The notes under the pieces are model-generated. The model was not told the DNA's origin, did not search any database, and was given only the letters and a program-made list of their open reading frames with translations. A stretch of 37,619 nt of DNA from Rhodospirillales bacterium. GTDB lineage: Bacteria; Pseudomonadota; Alphaproteobacteria; Rhodospirillales; Casp-alpha2. The DNA lies in assembly GCA_021775105.1 (NCBI GenBank), contig JAJFIJ010000107.1, positions 1 to 37,619 on the forward strand, read 5' to 3'. This document shows positions 16,594 through 26,933 of this stretch, piece by piece. The first letter of the stretch is position 1. Each line of letters opens with the position of its first letter. A program made the translations under genes and the position numbers.

Positions 16594-18330
16594 TTAATAG
16601 ATATCCGGTTCCCCGACCGGCGCGCCAAACGCGGTTTCGAGAAAATCGAAATCACAGCCGTCCGACGCCTGGGTGATGTGTTTTGAGAACATGTGGCCGT
16701 ATCCGCGCTCAAAACGGGGCGGCGGGGCGGTCCAGTCGGCTTTGCGTTTCGCCAGTTCGGCGTCATCGACATCAAGCTGCAGCAACCGGTTTTCAACGTC
16801 GACGATGATCATGTCACCGTTCCTGACCAGGGCCAGCGGTCCGCCGATGTAGGATTCCGGTGAGACATGAAGAGCGCAGGCACCGTAACTGGTACCACTC
16901 ATGCGCGCATCGGATATCCGCATCATGTCGCGCACGCCCTGTTTGACCAGCTTGACCGGGATCGGCAGCATGCCCCATTCGGGCATGCCGGGTCCGCCCA
17001 TGGGACCCGCGTTGCGGAGAATCAGGATGTGATCGGCCGTGACATCAAGGTTTTCGTCATCAACCGCCGCCTTCATCGACGGGTAGTCATCAAACACCAT
17101 CGCCGGGCCACTATGTTGGAGGAACCGCCCGTCCATGGCCGAAACTTTCATGACACAGCCGTCGGGTGCGAGATTACCCTTCAGCACAGCCAGCGCGCCG
17201 GTCGCATAAATCGGATTGTCGAGCGGGCGAATGACGTCATCGTTATAGACTTCGGCATCGGCAATATTGTCGCCGATGGTTTTGCCGGTGACAGTCATAC
17301 AGCCCAGATCAAGATGGCCCTCAATCCGTTTCAGCATGGCCTTGAGGCCACCGGCGAAATAGAAGTCCTCCATCAGCCATTTGTCACCATTGGGACGGAT
17401 GTTAGCGATCACCGGCACGTCCCGGCTGATTTTCTCGAAGTCATCGAGACTGATATCGAACCCGGCGCGCCGCCCGAGAGCGACGACATGAACGATGGCA
17501 TTGGTAGAGCACCCCATCGCCATGGCCGCAGCGATGGCATTTTCGAACGATGCCCGGCTCAGGACTTTTGCCGGTGTCAGGTCTTCCCAGACCATATCGA
17601 CAATGCGCCGACCGGTTGAGGAGGCAAGGCGGATATGGTTGGAGTCGGGGGCCAGAATGGAAGCGCCGCCCGGCAGGATGAAACCCATCGCCTCGGCGAT
17701 CGAGGTCATGGTGCTGGCTGTGCCCATGGTCATGCAATGACCGTAAGACCGGGCGATGCCCTGCTCGACCTCGGACCAGTCCTGTTCGCTGATATTCCCG
17801 GCGCGCCGTTCGTCCCAGTATTTCCAGGAATCCGATCCGCTGCCCAGCGACTTGCCCTTCCAGTTGCCGCGCAACATCGGTCCGGCGGGAAAGAAGATCG
17901 ACGGAAGGTTGGCACTGATTGCGCCCATCAGCAGGCCGGGCGTGGTTTTGTCACAGCCGCCCATCAGGACAACACCATCCAGCGGATGCGAACGGATCAG
18001 TTCTTCGGATTCCATGGCGAGGAAGTTTCGATACAGCATGGTCGTCGGCTTGACGAACTGTTCCGCCAATGACATGGCCGGAAGCTCGATCGGGAATCCG
18101 CCCGCTTGCAGGACCCCGCGCTTGATGTGCTCGACCCGGTCCTTGAAGTGCACATGACAGGGATTGATGTCGGACCAGGTATTGAGAATTCCGATCACCG
18201 GCTTGCCTGTCCAGTCTTCGGCATCATATCCCATCTGCATGGCACGCGAGCGATGGCCGAAGGACCGCAAATCGTCAGCCTCGAACCAGCGCTGACTTCT
18301 CAATTGTTTTGGCTGCTCATCTGTGCTCAA
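16594..18330 (-). CDS. IlvD/Edd family dehydratase (paralog 2; L-arabonate/sugar-acid dehydratase-like)
   Basis: VVLMGGCDKTTPGLLMGAISANLPS, YGHCMTMGTASTMTSIAEAMGF, ILILRNAGPMGGPGMPEWG, ISDARMSGTSYGACALHVSPES. Confidence 0.9.
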   Translation of the reverse strand: MSTDEQPKQLRSQRWFEADDLRSFGHRSRAMQMGYDAEDWTGKPVIGILNTWSDINPCHVHFKDRVEHIKRGVLQAGGFPIELPAMSLAEQFVKPTTMLYRNFLAMESEELIRSHPLDGVVLMGGCDKTTPGLLMGAISANLPSIFFPAGPMLRGNWKGKSLGSGSDSWKYWDERRAGNISEQDWSEVEQGIARSYGHCMTMGTASTMTSIAEAMGFILPGGASILAPDSNHIRLASSTGRRIVDMVWEDLTPAKVLSRASFENAIAAAMAMGCSTNAIVHVVALGRRAGFDISLDDFEKISRDVPVIANIRPNGDKWLMEDFYFAGGLKAMLKRIEGHLDLGCMTVTGKTIGDNIADAEVYNDDVIRPLDNPIYATGALAVLKGNLAPDGCVMKVSAMDGRFLQHSGPAMVFDDYPSMKAAVDDENLDVTADHILILRNAGPMGGPGMPEWGMLPIPVKLVKQGVRDMMRISDARMSGTSYGACALHVSPESYIGGPLALVRNGDMIIVDVENRLLQLDVDDAELAKRKADWTAPPPRFERGYGHMFSKHITQASDGCDFDFLETAFGAPVGEPDIY

Positions 18331-18390
18331 TTTTGGCCCCCATTACTTTAAGTGCATTTTGCCTCATTACAGAATTAAGGAAACCCATAA

Positions 18391-19092
18391 ATGTCAGAAC
18401 TGACGCGAGACGACCTTGATGCCCTGACCCAATGGGATACGCCGACGATTTGCAACGCGCTCGAAATCACCAATCCCGAGCGGCGAGGGTCAGGTTTCAC
18501 CATTGAGCCGCTGGTCTGTCTGGATCCGGGCCTCAAACCGATCATCGGTTATGCCCGCACCGCCATGATCCGGGCGGCCGCACCGCCAGCCAATACATCA
18601 GGAAAGGGGTCTGGGGAACGTGTCCCTTATTATGAATATGTGGCAAGCGGAGAAGAACCCAAGATTATCGTCATTCAGGATATCGACCCAAAACCGGGCG
18701 TTGGCGCCTTCTGGGGCGAGGTTCATACCGCCGTGCACAAGGGGCTTGGTGCACACGGTGCAATTACCAACGGCAGTTTCCGTGACCTGCCCGACAGCGC
18801 ACCGGGGTTTCAACTGCTGGGCGGGATGGTCGGTCCCAGCCATGCCCATGTTCATGTGGTTGACTTCAATGTCCCCGTCAACGTGCATGGCATGGCTGTC
18901 CAGCATGACGACATCATCCACGCCGATCAGCACGGTGCGGTAATCGTGCCGGTTGATGCCGTTCGCCGGATTCCCGATGCCGTCGACCTGATCACCAGGA
19001 AGGAAGCAAAAATACTGGATGCGGCAAGAAAGCCTGATTTCAGTATCGACACACTTAAGGAAGCACTTTCCGAGATGAGTGAAATTCATTGA
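18391..19092 (+). CDS. RraA family protein (HMG aldolase-like / demethylmenaquinone methyltransferase-like fold)
   Basis: [72 protein letters not shown]. Confidence 0.85.
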   Translation: MSELTRDDLDALTQWDTPTICNALEITNPERRGSGFTIEPLVCLDPGLKPIIGYARTAMIRAAAPPANTSGKGSGERVPYYEYVASGEEPKIIVIQDIDPKPGVGAFWGEVHTAVHKGLGAHGAITNGSFRDLPDSAPGFQLLGGMVGPSHAHVHVVDFNVPVNVHGMAVQHDDIIHADQHGAVIVPVDAVRRIPDAVDLITRKEAKILDAARKPDFSIDTLKEALSEMSEIH

Positions 19093-20147
19093 CCGATCAT
19101 CCTGCCGGTATAGGGTTTTTCGAGAAATGGCTGTCGCTGTGGGTTGCACTTTGCATATCAGTCGGCCTGATCCTCGGAAACCTTGCTCCCGGATTGTTTG
19201 AAATGCTTGCCGGGTGGGAGGTCGCTTCGGTAAATCTGGTTGTCGCCATACTGATCTGGGCAATGGTTTATCCGATGATGGTCAACGTCGATTTCGCCAG
19301 CCTCAAACACATCGGCGACCGACCCAAGGGACTGGTCGTCACCATTATTGTTAACTGGCTGATCAAGCCGTTCACCATGGCCGGGCTTGGGGTGCTGTTC
19401 TTCGAAGTTCTGTTCGCCGATCTGATTGCACCGGCAGATGCCCAGCAATACATCGCCGGGCTGATCCTGCTCGGCGCGGCACCGTGCACGGCGATGGTTT
19501 TCGTCTGGTCACAGTTGACGCGGGGAGATGCGACCTACACGCTGGTTCAGGTGTCGGTCAACGACATCATTATGGTCTTTGCCTTTGCCCCTATCGTTGC
19601 CTTGCTGCTCGGCGTGACCGATATCGCCGTGCCCTGGGAAACCCTGCTGTTGTCAGTTGTTCTTTACGTCGTTATTCCGTTGGCGGCGGGCTGGTTGACG
19701 CGCCGTCAGTTGGTCAGTCATGCCGAAAAAGGCATTTCCGGTGAAAAGGCCGTCGAGCGGTTTACCGCGGCAATCAAACCGGTGTCGATTATCGGCCTGC
19801 TGACAACCGTTGTTCTGCTGTTCGGTTTTCAGGGCAAGATCATAATTGAGCAGCCGTTTCTGATCGGTCTCATCGCCATCCCCCTGATCATTCAATCCTA
19901 TGGAATTTTCGTGATTGCCTATGGTGCCGCCTGGGCCTGGAAAATTCCCTTCAATGTTGCAGCTCCCTGCGCACTGATTGGCACATCGAACTTTTTCGAA
20001 CTGGCCGTCGCTGTCGCAATCAGTCTGTTTGGACTGGAATCCGGCGCCGCCCTGACCACCGTTGTCGGTGTGCTGGTTGAGGTGCCGGTGATGCTGTCGC
20101 TTGTCGCCTTCGCAAACCGGACCAAATACCTGTTTGCCGGAAATTGA
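19089..20147 (+). CDS. ACR3-family arsenite efflux transporter (bile acid:sodium symporter superfamily)
   Basis: [67 protein letters not shown] start overlaps the upstream RraA stop by 4 nt. Confidence 0.85.
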   Translation: MTDHPAGIGFFEKWLSLWVALCISVGLILGNLAPGLFEMLAGWEVASVNLVVAILIWAMVYPMMVNVDFASLKHIGDRPKGLVVTIIVNWLIKPFTMAGLGVLFFEVLFADLIAPADAQQYIAGLILLGAAPCTAMVFVWSQLTRGDATYTLVQVSVNDIIMVFAFAPIVALLLGVTDIAVPWETLLLSVVLYVVIPLAAGWLTRRQLVSHAEKGISGEKAVERFTAAIKPVSIIGLLTTVVLLFGFQGKIIIEQPFLIGLIAIPLIIQSYGIFVIAYGAAWAWKIPFNVAAPCALIGTSNFFELAVAVAISLFGLESGAALTTVVGVLVEVPVMLSLVAFANRTKYLFAGN

Positions 20148-20246
20148 TTTACACCTGTTCACCTGACCTTTCGGTTTGGCGCTGGAAAATCGCTCAAGTC
20201 CCCGTTAAATTCAGGTTCAGGGACGTTTAATTCGGGATTCAGATTT

Positions 20247-21083
20247 ATGGATGAAATGCAAAGAACAACGGAAGAAGCCATACGCATGGCGACTGAAGTC
20301 ATGACCACTTATGGCCTTGATGTGATTGGTGCAATTGTCATTCTTGTCATTGGCTGGATGGCAGCAGGATGGGGGAAGCGTGTCACAACGCTGGGCCTCA
20401 ACAAGACCGACAAGGTTGACGCCCTGATCACCGGTTTTGTGGCTAACGGTGTACGCTACGCGATCCTCATTTTTACCGGCATTGCCGTCCTTGAGCGTTT
20501 CGGGGTCGAGACGACAAGTTTTGTTGCTGTCCTTGGTGCCATGGGTCTGGCCATTGGCCTCGCCATGCAGGGCGCACTCAGCAATGTCGCCGCCGGGGTT
20601 ATGATCCTGATGTTCCGCCCGTTCAAGGTTGGCGACTTCATCGAAGGCGGTGGAATTTCCGGGACCGTCAAAACCGTTTCCCTGTTTCTGACTTATATGA
20701 ACACACCGGACAACGTTGAGATCATCTTGCCCAACAGCCAGCTCTGGAATGCGGCCATTCGAAACTACAGTTTCAATGACACGCGCCGCCTCGATCTGCT
20801 GTTCGGGATTGGTTATGACGATGATATCGACAAGGCCATCAAGATTATCAACGATATCATTGTCTCCGATGACCGTTGCCATTCTGATCCGGAACCGGTG
20901 GTCGTGGTCGGCAATCTTGGCGACAGCTCGGTCGATCTGATTGTCCGTGTCTGGTGCAAATCCGGAGATTACTGGGCCCTGAAATGGGACATGCTGAAGA
21001 CCGTCAAGCAGACTTTCGACAAGAAAGAAATATCAATCCCCTACCCGCAACGCGACGTGCATCTCATTCAGTACGACGGCTGA
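20247..21083 (+). CDS. Small-conductance mechanosensitive channel (MscS family)
   Basis: GAMGLAIGLAMQGALSNVAAGVMILMFRPFKVGDFIEGGGISGTVKTVSLFLTYMNTPDNVEIILPNSQLWNAAIRNYS. Confidence 0.93.
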   Translation: MDEMQRTTEEAIRMATEVMTTYGLDVIGAIVILVIGWMAAGWGKRVTTLGLNKTDKVDALITGFVANGVRYAILIFTGIAVLERFGVETTSFVAVLGAMGLAIGLAMQGALSNVAAGVMILMFRPFKVGDFIEGGGISGTVKTVSLFLTYMNTPDNVEIILPNSQLWNAAIRNYSFNDTRRLDLLFGIGYDDDIDKAIKIINDIIVSDDRCHSDPEPVVVVGNLGDSSVDLIVRVWCKSGDYWALKWDMLKTVKQTFDKKEISIPYPQRDVHLIQYDG

Positions 21084-21094
21084 ACCTGACCTTC

Positions 21095-21514
21095 TCAGTC
21101 CCCCATCAGGTGCAAATGAACCGTGCGCCGATGGGGGCGGGACCGGTGTTCGAACAGATAAATTCCCTGCCAGATCCCAAGCACCGGACGTCCGTCTGCG
21201 ACCGGAATATTCAGCGATACATCGGTCAGCGCCGAACGGATATGGGCAGGCATGTCATCCGCCCCTTCGGATGTGTGGCGATACAGTGACGGGTCTTCGC
21301 GAACAAGAGTTTTGAAGAAGTTTTGCAGATCGCGGAGAACATCCGGATCGGCATTCTCCTGAATTGTCAGGGATGCTGAGGTGTGTTGACAGAACAGCGT
21401 CAGCATGCCGGCACGGATGTCAGTGCCACCAACCCAGCGACAAACATCATTGGTGAAATCGGTCAGACCCTGACCTGACGTTTCGATGGCAATCTCTGTG
21501 TGCTGCTGAATCAA
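21095..21514 (-). CDS. YjbQ family protein (UPF0047)
   Basis: GMLTLFCQHTSASLTIQENADPDVLRDL, HTSEGADDMPAHIRSALTDVSLNIPVADGRPVLGIWQGIYLFEHR. Confidence 0.93.
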   Translation of the reverse strand: MIQQHTEIAIETSGQGLTDFTNDVCRWVGGTDIRAGMLTLFCQHTSASLTIQENADPDVLRDLQNFFKTLVREDPSLYRHTSEGADDMPAHIRSALTDVSLNIPVADGRPVLGIWQGIYLFEHRSRPHRRTVHLHLMGD

Positions 21515-21605
21515 GCGATACCCTCTCGTTTGGTGATGACTTCATCTTAGGCCAATCCTGTTAGACCCGTCTTGCAATTAAATCACCCGGTTGGTACATA
21601 TAGTC

Positions 21606-22052
21606 ATGCTCGAACAAAACATGAACAACAGTGCGACTCGGGACATAACCCGTGGTGTTTGCCGATTGCTGGGCAGTATGGGGTATTGCGTCCTTCGTGA
21701 GTTCAGATTGACGTCCGGACGGCGGGTCGATGTCGCTGGCTTGAACCGCTCCGGAAAATTTATTGTCGCCGAAGTTAAATCCTCTCTGGAGGATTTCAGA
21801 AGTGATGGAAAGTGGCCGGATTATCTGGATTTTTGTGACGCCTTTTATTTTGCCGTCAATCCTGATTTTCCGAAAGACATCCTGCCCGCTGAGCACGGCT
21901 TGATCATCTCCGATGCCTATAGCGCCATCATACATAAAGAAGGTCTGGCATTATCCATGAACGGGCAGCGCCGCCGTGCCCAGACGCTCAGGTTTGCCAG
22001 AACGGCGGCGGATCGTTTGCAGAATTTGATTGATCCCGGACAATCAACCTGA
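21606..22052 (+). CDS. MmcB family DNA repair protein
   Basis: CVLREFRLTSGRRVDVAGLNRSGKFIVAEVKSSLEDFRSDGKWPDYLDFCDAFYFAV, nuclease-like core. ATG at 21606 preferred over TTG at 21591. Confidence 0.85.
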   Translation: MLEQNMNNSATRDITRGVCRLLGSMGYCVLREFRLTSGRRVDVAGLNRSGKFIVAEVKSSLEDFRSDGKWPDYLDFCDAFYFAVNPDFPKDILPAEHGLIISDAYSAIIHKEGLALSMNGQRRRAQTLRFARTAADRLQNLIDPGQST

Positions 22053-22439
22053 TCGGCGTTCGCCATCTTTGGATCGTTTTGCCAGATATTCCTGCGCTTT
22101 TTCAATGCGGTCCTGCTTGATCGTACGCAGAAAATCACCAACCGCATCACGCATCCCTGCAACTTCTTCTTCGGTAAACGTATTGCCTTCCGAATCCGGA
22201 AGAATTGCTTCCAGATCAATAATGAATTTCATAACGGTCATGGCGTCATCATCACGGGTAAACAACTGCTGAACGACGACGGTTGCACAGTCCTTCAGGG
22301 TTCCCGGTGTATGCGCGCTACGGATCAGGACGATAAACCCCATCTTTGAATCTTCAAAGACACTTTCCCAGTCTGTCACCCCGTCGGCTGTTTGGGGCCA
22401 TGGGCTATGGTATTCTTCATCCATTGCGGAACCGTACAT
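22044..22439 (-). CDS. Conserved-looking hypothetical protein
   Basis: 131-aa ORF, convergent with mmcB (9-nt overlap); MYGSAMDEEYHSPWPQTADGVTDWESVFEDSKMGFIVLIRSAHT... Confidence 0.6.
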   Translation of the reverse strand: MYGSAMDEEYHSPWPQTADGVTDWESVFEDSKMGFIVLIRSAHTPGTLKDCATVVVQQLFTRDDDAMTVMKFIIDLEAILPDSEGNTFTEEEVAGMRDAVGDFLRTIKQDRIEKAQEYLAKRSKDGERRSG

Positions 22440-22525
22440 TCCTGTTGGTGCATCTCATCGAAGGCGCAAACAGACACGCCGCTCAAGAATCGCACCAACC
22501 TAGCGCAAATACCTATAAGGAAAGG

Positions 22526-23248
22526 TTAACCATAACGATGAAGCCGTTCACCGTTATGGTGTAACCAGCGCTTCGCACCCGCCATATCCGATGTCAGCCG
22601 ATCAACCAGCCGCCAGAAATTTTTGCCATGATTATGTTCAACGATATGTGACACTTCATGAGCAATAACGTAGTCAAAGACAAATTCCGGTGCCAGAATC
22701 AACCGCCAGCTAAAAGACAGGTTGCCATTCGATGCACATGATCCCCAGCGTGACCGGGTGTCGCGAATCGATATGCGTCCGGCCTTATGGCCAAGCCGTT
22801 CGGTTTTGTCGGCAACCCGCAGGGTTATCTCACGCCGTGCTTCGCGTTTGATCCAGTCCGTTACCCGACGGGGCAGAAATTCAAGATCGCCGCTGGCATG
22901 AATACCCGTCTCGTCGCGCCATACACCGCGTCGGGCATCCGGATGATGGCGGATTTGCACATCCACACCAAGAAACGGAATGATCACGCCATCGGTGATG
23001 GGGATGCGTTGGGGCAGATTGGCAAGGCTGTCTTCAATCCACCCGGCCTTGCTCTCAACAAACTGAAGCGCTTCGCGCACACTTGCCCGTTTTGGCATGG
23101 TAACCGCGACCTTGTCCGGGTCATCTGCGCTCCGCCCACCCTCAACACGAAGGATCATGCGCCGCGCTTTCGGGTTATGGCGAAGCGCGACCGGCACACG
23201 CGACCCGTTTAAATCGACGAACTGAAGATTTTCCGGATCCCGTGCCAC
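22526..23248 (-). CDS. YgjP-type zinc metallopeptidase (M48-related, DUF45)
   Basis: RDTRSRWGSCASNGNLSFSWRLILAPEFVFDYVIAHEVSHIVEHNHGKNFWRLV. Confidence 0.92.
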   Translation of the reverse strand: MARDPENLQFVDLNGSRVPVALRHNPKARRMILRVEGGRSADDPDKVAVTMPKRASVREALQFVESKAGWIEDSLANLPQRIPITDGVIIPFLGVDVQIRHHPDARRGVWRDETGIHASGDLEFLPRRVTDWIKREARREITLRVADKTERLGHKAGRISIRDTRSRWGSCASNGNLSFSWRLILAPEFVFDYVIAHEVSHIVEHNHGKNFWRLVDRLTSDMAGAKRWLHHNGERLHRYG

Positions 23249-23279
23249 CTGTCTGATCAGCCTGTCTGAGCCATCTTAA

Positions 23280-24203
23280 TCAGATGGCTGGCATCTGGTA
23301 ATCGATGGCATCAAAAGCAGCGAACAGTTCGCTCGCTTTTTCGCCGCTCAAATTCTGAAGTGGTGGGCGCATATTCAGCCAGTCATCATTTCCGCAATGG
23401 CGCGCCATCAGGGTTTTCAGCGCCGGGGCTCCCGGAGGGAATGAGCTGATAACCTGACGAACCTGGGTCAGGGTTGCATTTGCCTTGGTGACGTCTTCAC
23501 CCGCATGGAATCCGTTATAAACCTGACCGGCCAGCGACGATGCAACATTGGCGCACGCGGTAATGCAGCCCCCACCGCCCTGCTCAAGCAGCGACAGCAG
23601 AAGGTCGTCCGCACCGGCCAGCACACAGAATCCGTCGAAGTTTTTCGCAGCCCCTGCCATGTTATCAAAAACGCCGGAGCTGTCTTTCATGCCGACGACC
23701 GTATCAGGATAGGCCTTGATGAGCATTTCGATCAGGTTATAGCTGATCGGCGTCGCAGACATCTGCGGGAAGTGGTAGAGATAAATCTTCAGACGATCAT
23801 CGGCGACACCCTGAATGACTTCTGAAAAGTGCGCAAACAACCCTTCATCAGACGGGGTTTTATAATAGAACGGCGGCAACATCAGCACACCTCTGGCACC
23901 GGCATTGACGGCAACTTTGGTCAACGAGATTGCATCTGACACCGCGCAACTGCCTGTCCCCGGCATCAACGTCTCTCCAGGCACGCCCGCCTCGACCAGT
24001 CCTTCGATAATACGAATACGTTCTTTCAGGCCGAAAGAATTGGCTTCTCCGGTGGTTCCGAGGATTGCCAAACCATCGCAACCATTGGCCAGCAGCCAGT
24101 TGCAATGTGCAGTCATCGCTTTTCCGTCAGGGGTTCCATCCGCAGTCTGCGGGGTCAAAGCGGCGGCAAGTACGCCTGTGAAACGGTCAGATGGTAAACT
24201 CAA
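23280..24203 (-). CDS. Dihydrodipicolinate synthase / N-acetylneuraminate lyase family protein
   Basis: GLAILGTTGEANSFGLKERIRIIEGLVE, YHFPQMSATPISYNLIEML, VVGMKDSSGVFDNM. Confidence 0.88.
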   Translation of the reverse strand: MSLPSDRFTGVLAAALTPQTADGTPDGKAMTAHCNWLLANGCDGLAILGTTGEANSFGLKERIRIIEGLVEAGVPGETLMPGTGSCAVSDAISLTKVAVNAGARGVLMLPPFYYKTPSDEGLFAHFSEVIQGVADDRLKIYLYHFPQMSATPISYNLIEMLIKAYPDTVVGMKDSSGVFDNMAGAAKNFDGFCVLAGADDLLLSLLEQGGGGCITACANVASSLAGQVYNGFHAGEDVTKANATLTQVRQVISSFPPGAPALKTLMARHCGNDDWLNMRPPLQNLSGEKASELFAAFDAIDYQMPAI

Positions 24204-24227
24204 GGTCTTCTCCTCTATTTTAAAATA

Positions 24228-24692
24228 TTATGCCGGCCAACTGACGACATGGTTTTCAAGGTCATCCGTTTCGCGTTCGGACACAATTCGCCCACGAACA
24301 GAAATTCCAGCTGCATGCACTGTATCCGGGTCGCCCGATATCAACGGATGCCACCAGTACAAACTCTTCCCTTCCGCCAACAGGCGGTACGCGCAGGTTG
24401 ACGGCAGCCAGGGGTAACGTTTCAAATTCTGATGCGTTAGAATCTGGCAATCAGGAACGTAGCGTTTGCGATCTTCGTAACTGGCGCAACGACAGGTTTC
24501 CGGATCAAGCAGGCGGCACGCAACATCGGTGTGAAAAATCTCGCCGGTATCCTCATTTTCCAGTTTGTTCAGGCAACACCGCCCACATCCATCACAAAGC
24601 GACTCCCACTCAGCCGATGTCATGTCGCCAAGCGGCTTGACTTGCCAAAAGGGTTGCTCAGCGGGTTCTGCGTTTTTAGTGCGACCGAACAT
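24228..24692 (-). CDS. YcgN family cysteine cluster protein (UPF0260)
   Basis: [51 protein letters not shown]. Start at Met 24692 preferred; the ORF is open up to 24776. Confidence 0.88.
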   Translation of the reverse strand: MFGRTKNAEPAEQPFWQVKPLGDMTSAEWESLCDGCGRCCLNKLENEDTGEIFHTDVACRLLDPETCRCASYEDRKRYVPDCQILTHQNLKRYPWLPSTCAYRLLAEGKSLYWWHPLISGDPDTVHAAGISVRGRIVSERETDDLENHVVSWPA

Positions 24693-24793
24693 TCGGATCG
24701 GCTCCGGGTCTGAAAAGAAAGGCGCATCCGTGCCTCTCAGAAAACCCGTGGTATACCAAGCCCGTCGATTTGGCAAGGCACGGGGACTGCCAA

Positions 24794-26134
24794 TTAGCCC
24801 TCAACCGTATCAATCAGATGCAGAAATGACCCGGCCACGTTTTTATGCACCAGCCCAACCTGCCCGAGGTCTTCCCCGGCTGCGTTGCTGGTCCGAAAAA
24901 GCGGCCGGTCTTCTCCGGGTTTTGTAATTGAGGCGTAATGAAATTCGTGGCCGCGAAATCTCTGTCCATGCGCGCCCAGGGGTGAACCGGTCAGGGATAT
25001 CATCTGGCGGTATCCGAGATGAAGTTTACGATTGGCAAAGCTGGTTTCGACACCCAGTAATCCCGCCATTTCATGGCGCACCCCATCAACATCGGTCAGC
25101 GCCTGTCCGAGCACCATGAACCCACCACATTCTCCGAAGATCACCTTCCCGTTCGCCGCCGCCTTTTTCAGGTGATCAACAAACCCGTTGGTCGACAGTT
25201 GTCCGGCGTAAAGTTCGGGATAACCCCCCGGCAGATAAACACTGTCGGCAGTGTTATCCGGCGCTTCTCCGGCCAACGGAGAAAACGGCAGAATTTCCGC
25301 CCCCGCTTGGCACCAGCCATCCAGTACGCCGTGATAAACGAAGGCGAACGCCTGATCACGGGCGACGGCGATGCGCTGGCCGAAGGGCCTGATGGGCATG
25401 GCCGACGAAGAAACCTCCATCCGTTTCAAGGGGCGGGCAAGACTTTGCAGCCGGCTTAAATCGACATGCTCCCCGATCCAGTTTGCCGCTGTTTCCAGAA
25501 ACGGCTCAAGTTCGTCATGCTCCTCTGCCTGAACCAGACCCAGGTGACGCGACGGAAGAACCAGATCGTCACGTCTTGGCAGGCATCCCAGAACCGGAAT
25601 GTGCGGAAGGTGCCTTGTCATGGCGCTCTGCAGGATCGTTCCATGCCGGGCGCTGCCGGTCCGGTTAAAAATCACGCCGGCAACGTCAACATCGGCGGCA
25701 TGATCAGCGAAGCCACGGACAAGTGCCGCAGCCGATGCGGCCTGGGCGCGGGCGTCAACAACCAGAACGGCCGGCCAGCCGGTCAAACGGGCCAGCGAGG
25801 CAGTTGAACCGTCAACCTGATCATCCTCAATTCCGGCACCATCAAACAAACCCATCACGCCTTCGGCGACGATCAGATCACCGCCATCGTCAAGCCGCTC
25901 CAGCGCATGGGCAAGTGTCGCCGGGCGCATGGCCCAGGTATCAAGATTGAGGCACGGTTGACCACTGGCCTGTGAATGGAAGGCGGGATCGATGTAATCA
26001 GGACCAACCTTTGCCGATGTAACCCGGACCCCGGCATTTTTCAGGGACCTCAGCAACGCCAGCGTGAACAGGGTCTTGCCACTACCGGATGCCGGGGCGG
26101 CAACAATCAACCCTTTTGGCGAACCCGAACTCAC
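24794..26134 (-). CDS. cobB: Cobyrinate a,c-diamide synthase
   Basis: [47 protein letters not shown]-terminal glutaminase-like [16 protein letters not shown]. Confidence 0.93.
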   Translation of the reverse strand: MSSGSPKGLIVAAPASGSGKTLFTLALLRSLKNAGVRVTSAKVGPDYIDPAFHSQASGQPCLNLDTWAMRPATLAHALERLDDGGDLIVAEGVMGLFDGAGIEDDQVDGSTASLARLTGWPAVLVVDARAQAASAAALVRGFADHAADVDVAGVIFNRTGSARHGTILQSAMTRHLPHIPVLGCLPRRDDLVLPSRHLGLVQAEEHDELEPFLETAANWIGEHVDLSRLQSLARPLKRMEVSSSAMPIRPFGQRIAVARDQAFAFVYHGVLDGWCQAGAEILPFSPLAGEAPDNTADSVYLPGGYPELYAGQLSTNGFVDHLKKAAANGKVIFGECGGFMVLGQALTDVDGVRHEMAGLLGVETSFANRKLHLGYRQMISLTGSPLGAHGQRFRGHEFHYASITKPGEDRPLFRTSNAAGEDLGQVGLVHKNVAGSFLHLIDTVEG

Positions 26135-26811
26135 AGATATTCGCGAATTCTCTTCGCCATCGTTTCGGCATCTGTACCATGGCTGAAGTGGGCGAGAAAT
26201 TTACCATCCGGCCCGATTAGATAGGTAATTGCGCTGTGATCCATCAGATAGTCTTCCGGATCATCCTTATTCTCGCCTGATTTGGCATAATAAACACGAT
26301 AGGCCTTGGCCACGGCCTTGATCTGTTCAGGGGTTCCGGTCATGGCAATCAGACGGGGGTGAAAGTAAGACGCGTATTCTTTCAGGTGTTCGACCGTATC
26401 GCGTTCCGGATCAACGGTAATGAAGACCGGCGTCACGTTGGTTACTTTTTCACCGAGGGCATCAATCGCATCAGATGCTGTGCTCAATTGGGTCGGGCAG
26501 ACATCCGGGCAATAGGTATAGCCAAACATCACCAGAAGGTATCTTCCATAGAAATCTTTTTGCGTAACCGCCGTTCCATTGTGGTCCGTCAGCGCGAACG
26601 GTCCGCCGATGGGAACGGATGAGGACGTAGGCGCCGACGCCGCCGGAGCATCGGTCTTCTGCGATGATTTCGGCGTTCTTTCATACACCCCCCAATAGGC
26701 CACTGCGACAGCGATCAGAACGGCTGCCAGCCCTGCCACCATACCGACACGCGTTGTTTTTGGCTGGTTTGCGGGTTGCACGTTCGGGGTTTCAGGTTCG
26801 TTTTCCGCCAT
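26131..26811 (-). CDS. SCO family protein (copper chaperone / thioredoxin-like)
   Basis: LLVMFGYTYCPDVCPTQLSTASDAI, VFITVDPERDTVEHLKEYASYFHPRLIAMTG, DHSAITYLIGPDG. Confidence 0.92.
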   Translation of the reverse strand: MAENEPETPNVQPANQPKTTRVGMVAGLAAVLIAVAVAYWGVYERTPKSSQKTDAPAASAPTSSSVPIGGPFALTDHNGTAVTQKDFYGRYLLVMFGYTYCPDVCPTQLSTASDAIDALGEKVTNVTPVFITVDPERDTVEHLKEYASYFHPRLIAMTGTPEQIKAVAKAYRVYYAKSGENKDDPEDYLMDHSAITYLIGPDGKFLAHFSHGTDAETMAKRIREYL

Positions 26812-26933
26812 AATTTCCCTCGGCTTTCAAATCGGCCAGTACTATGACCCTGATGGGACTGACCTTCAAGATAAAGCGGCCTGCCGTGTGCCATTGATGA
26901 GCGCTGGCAGCAAGCATATATCGGGGTTAAGTT

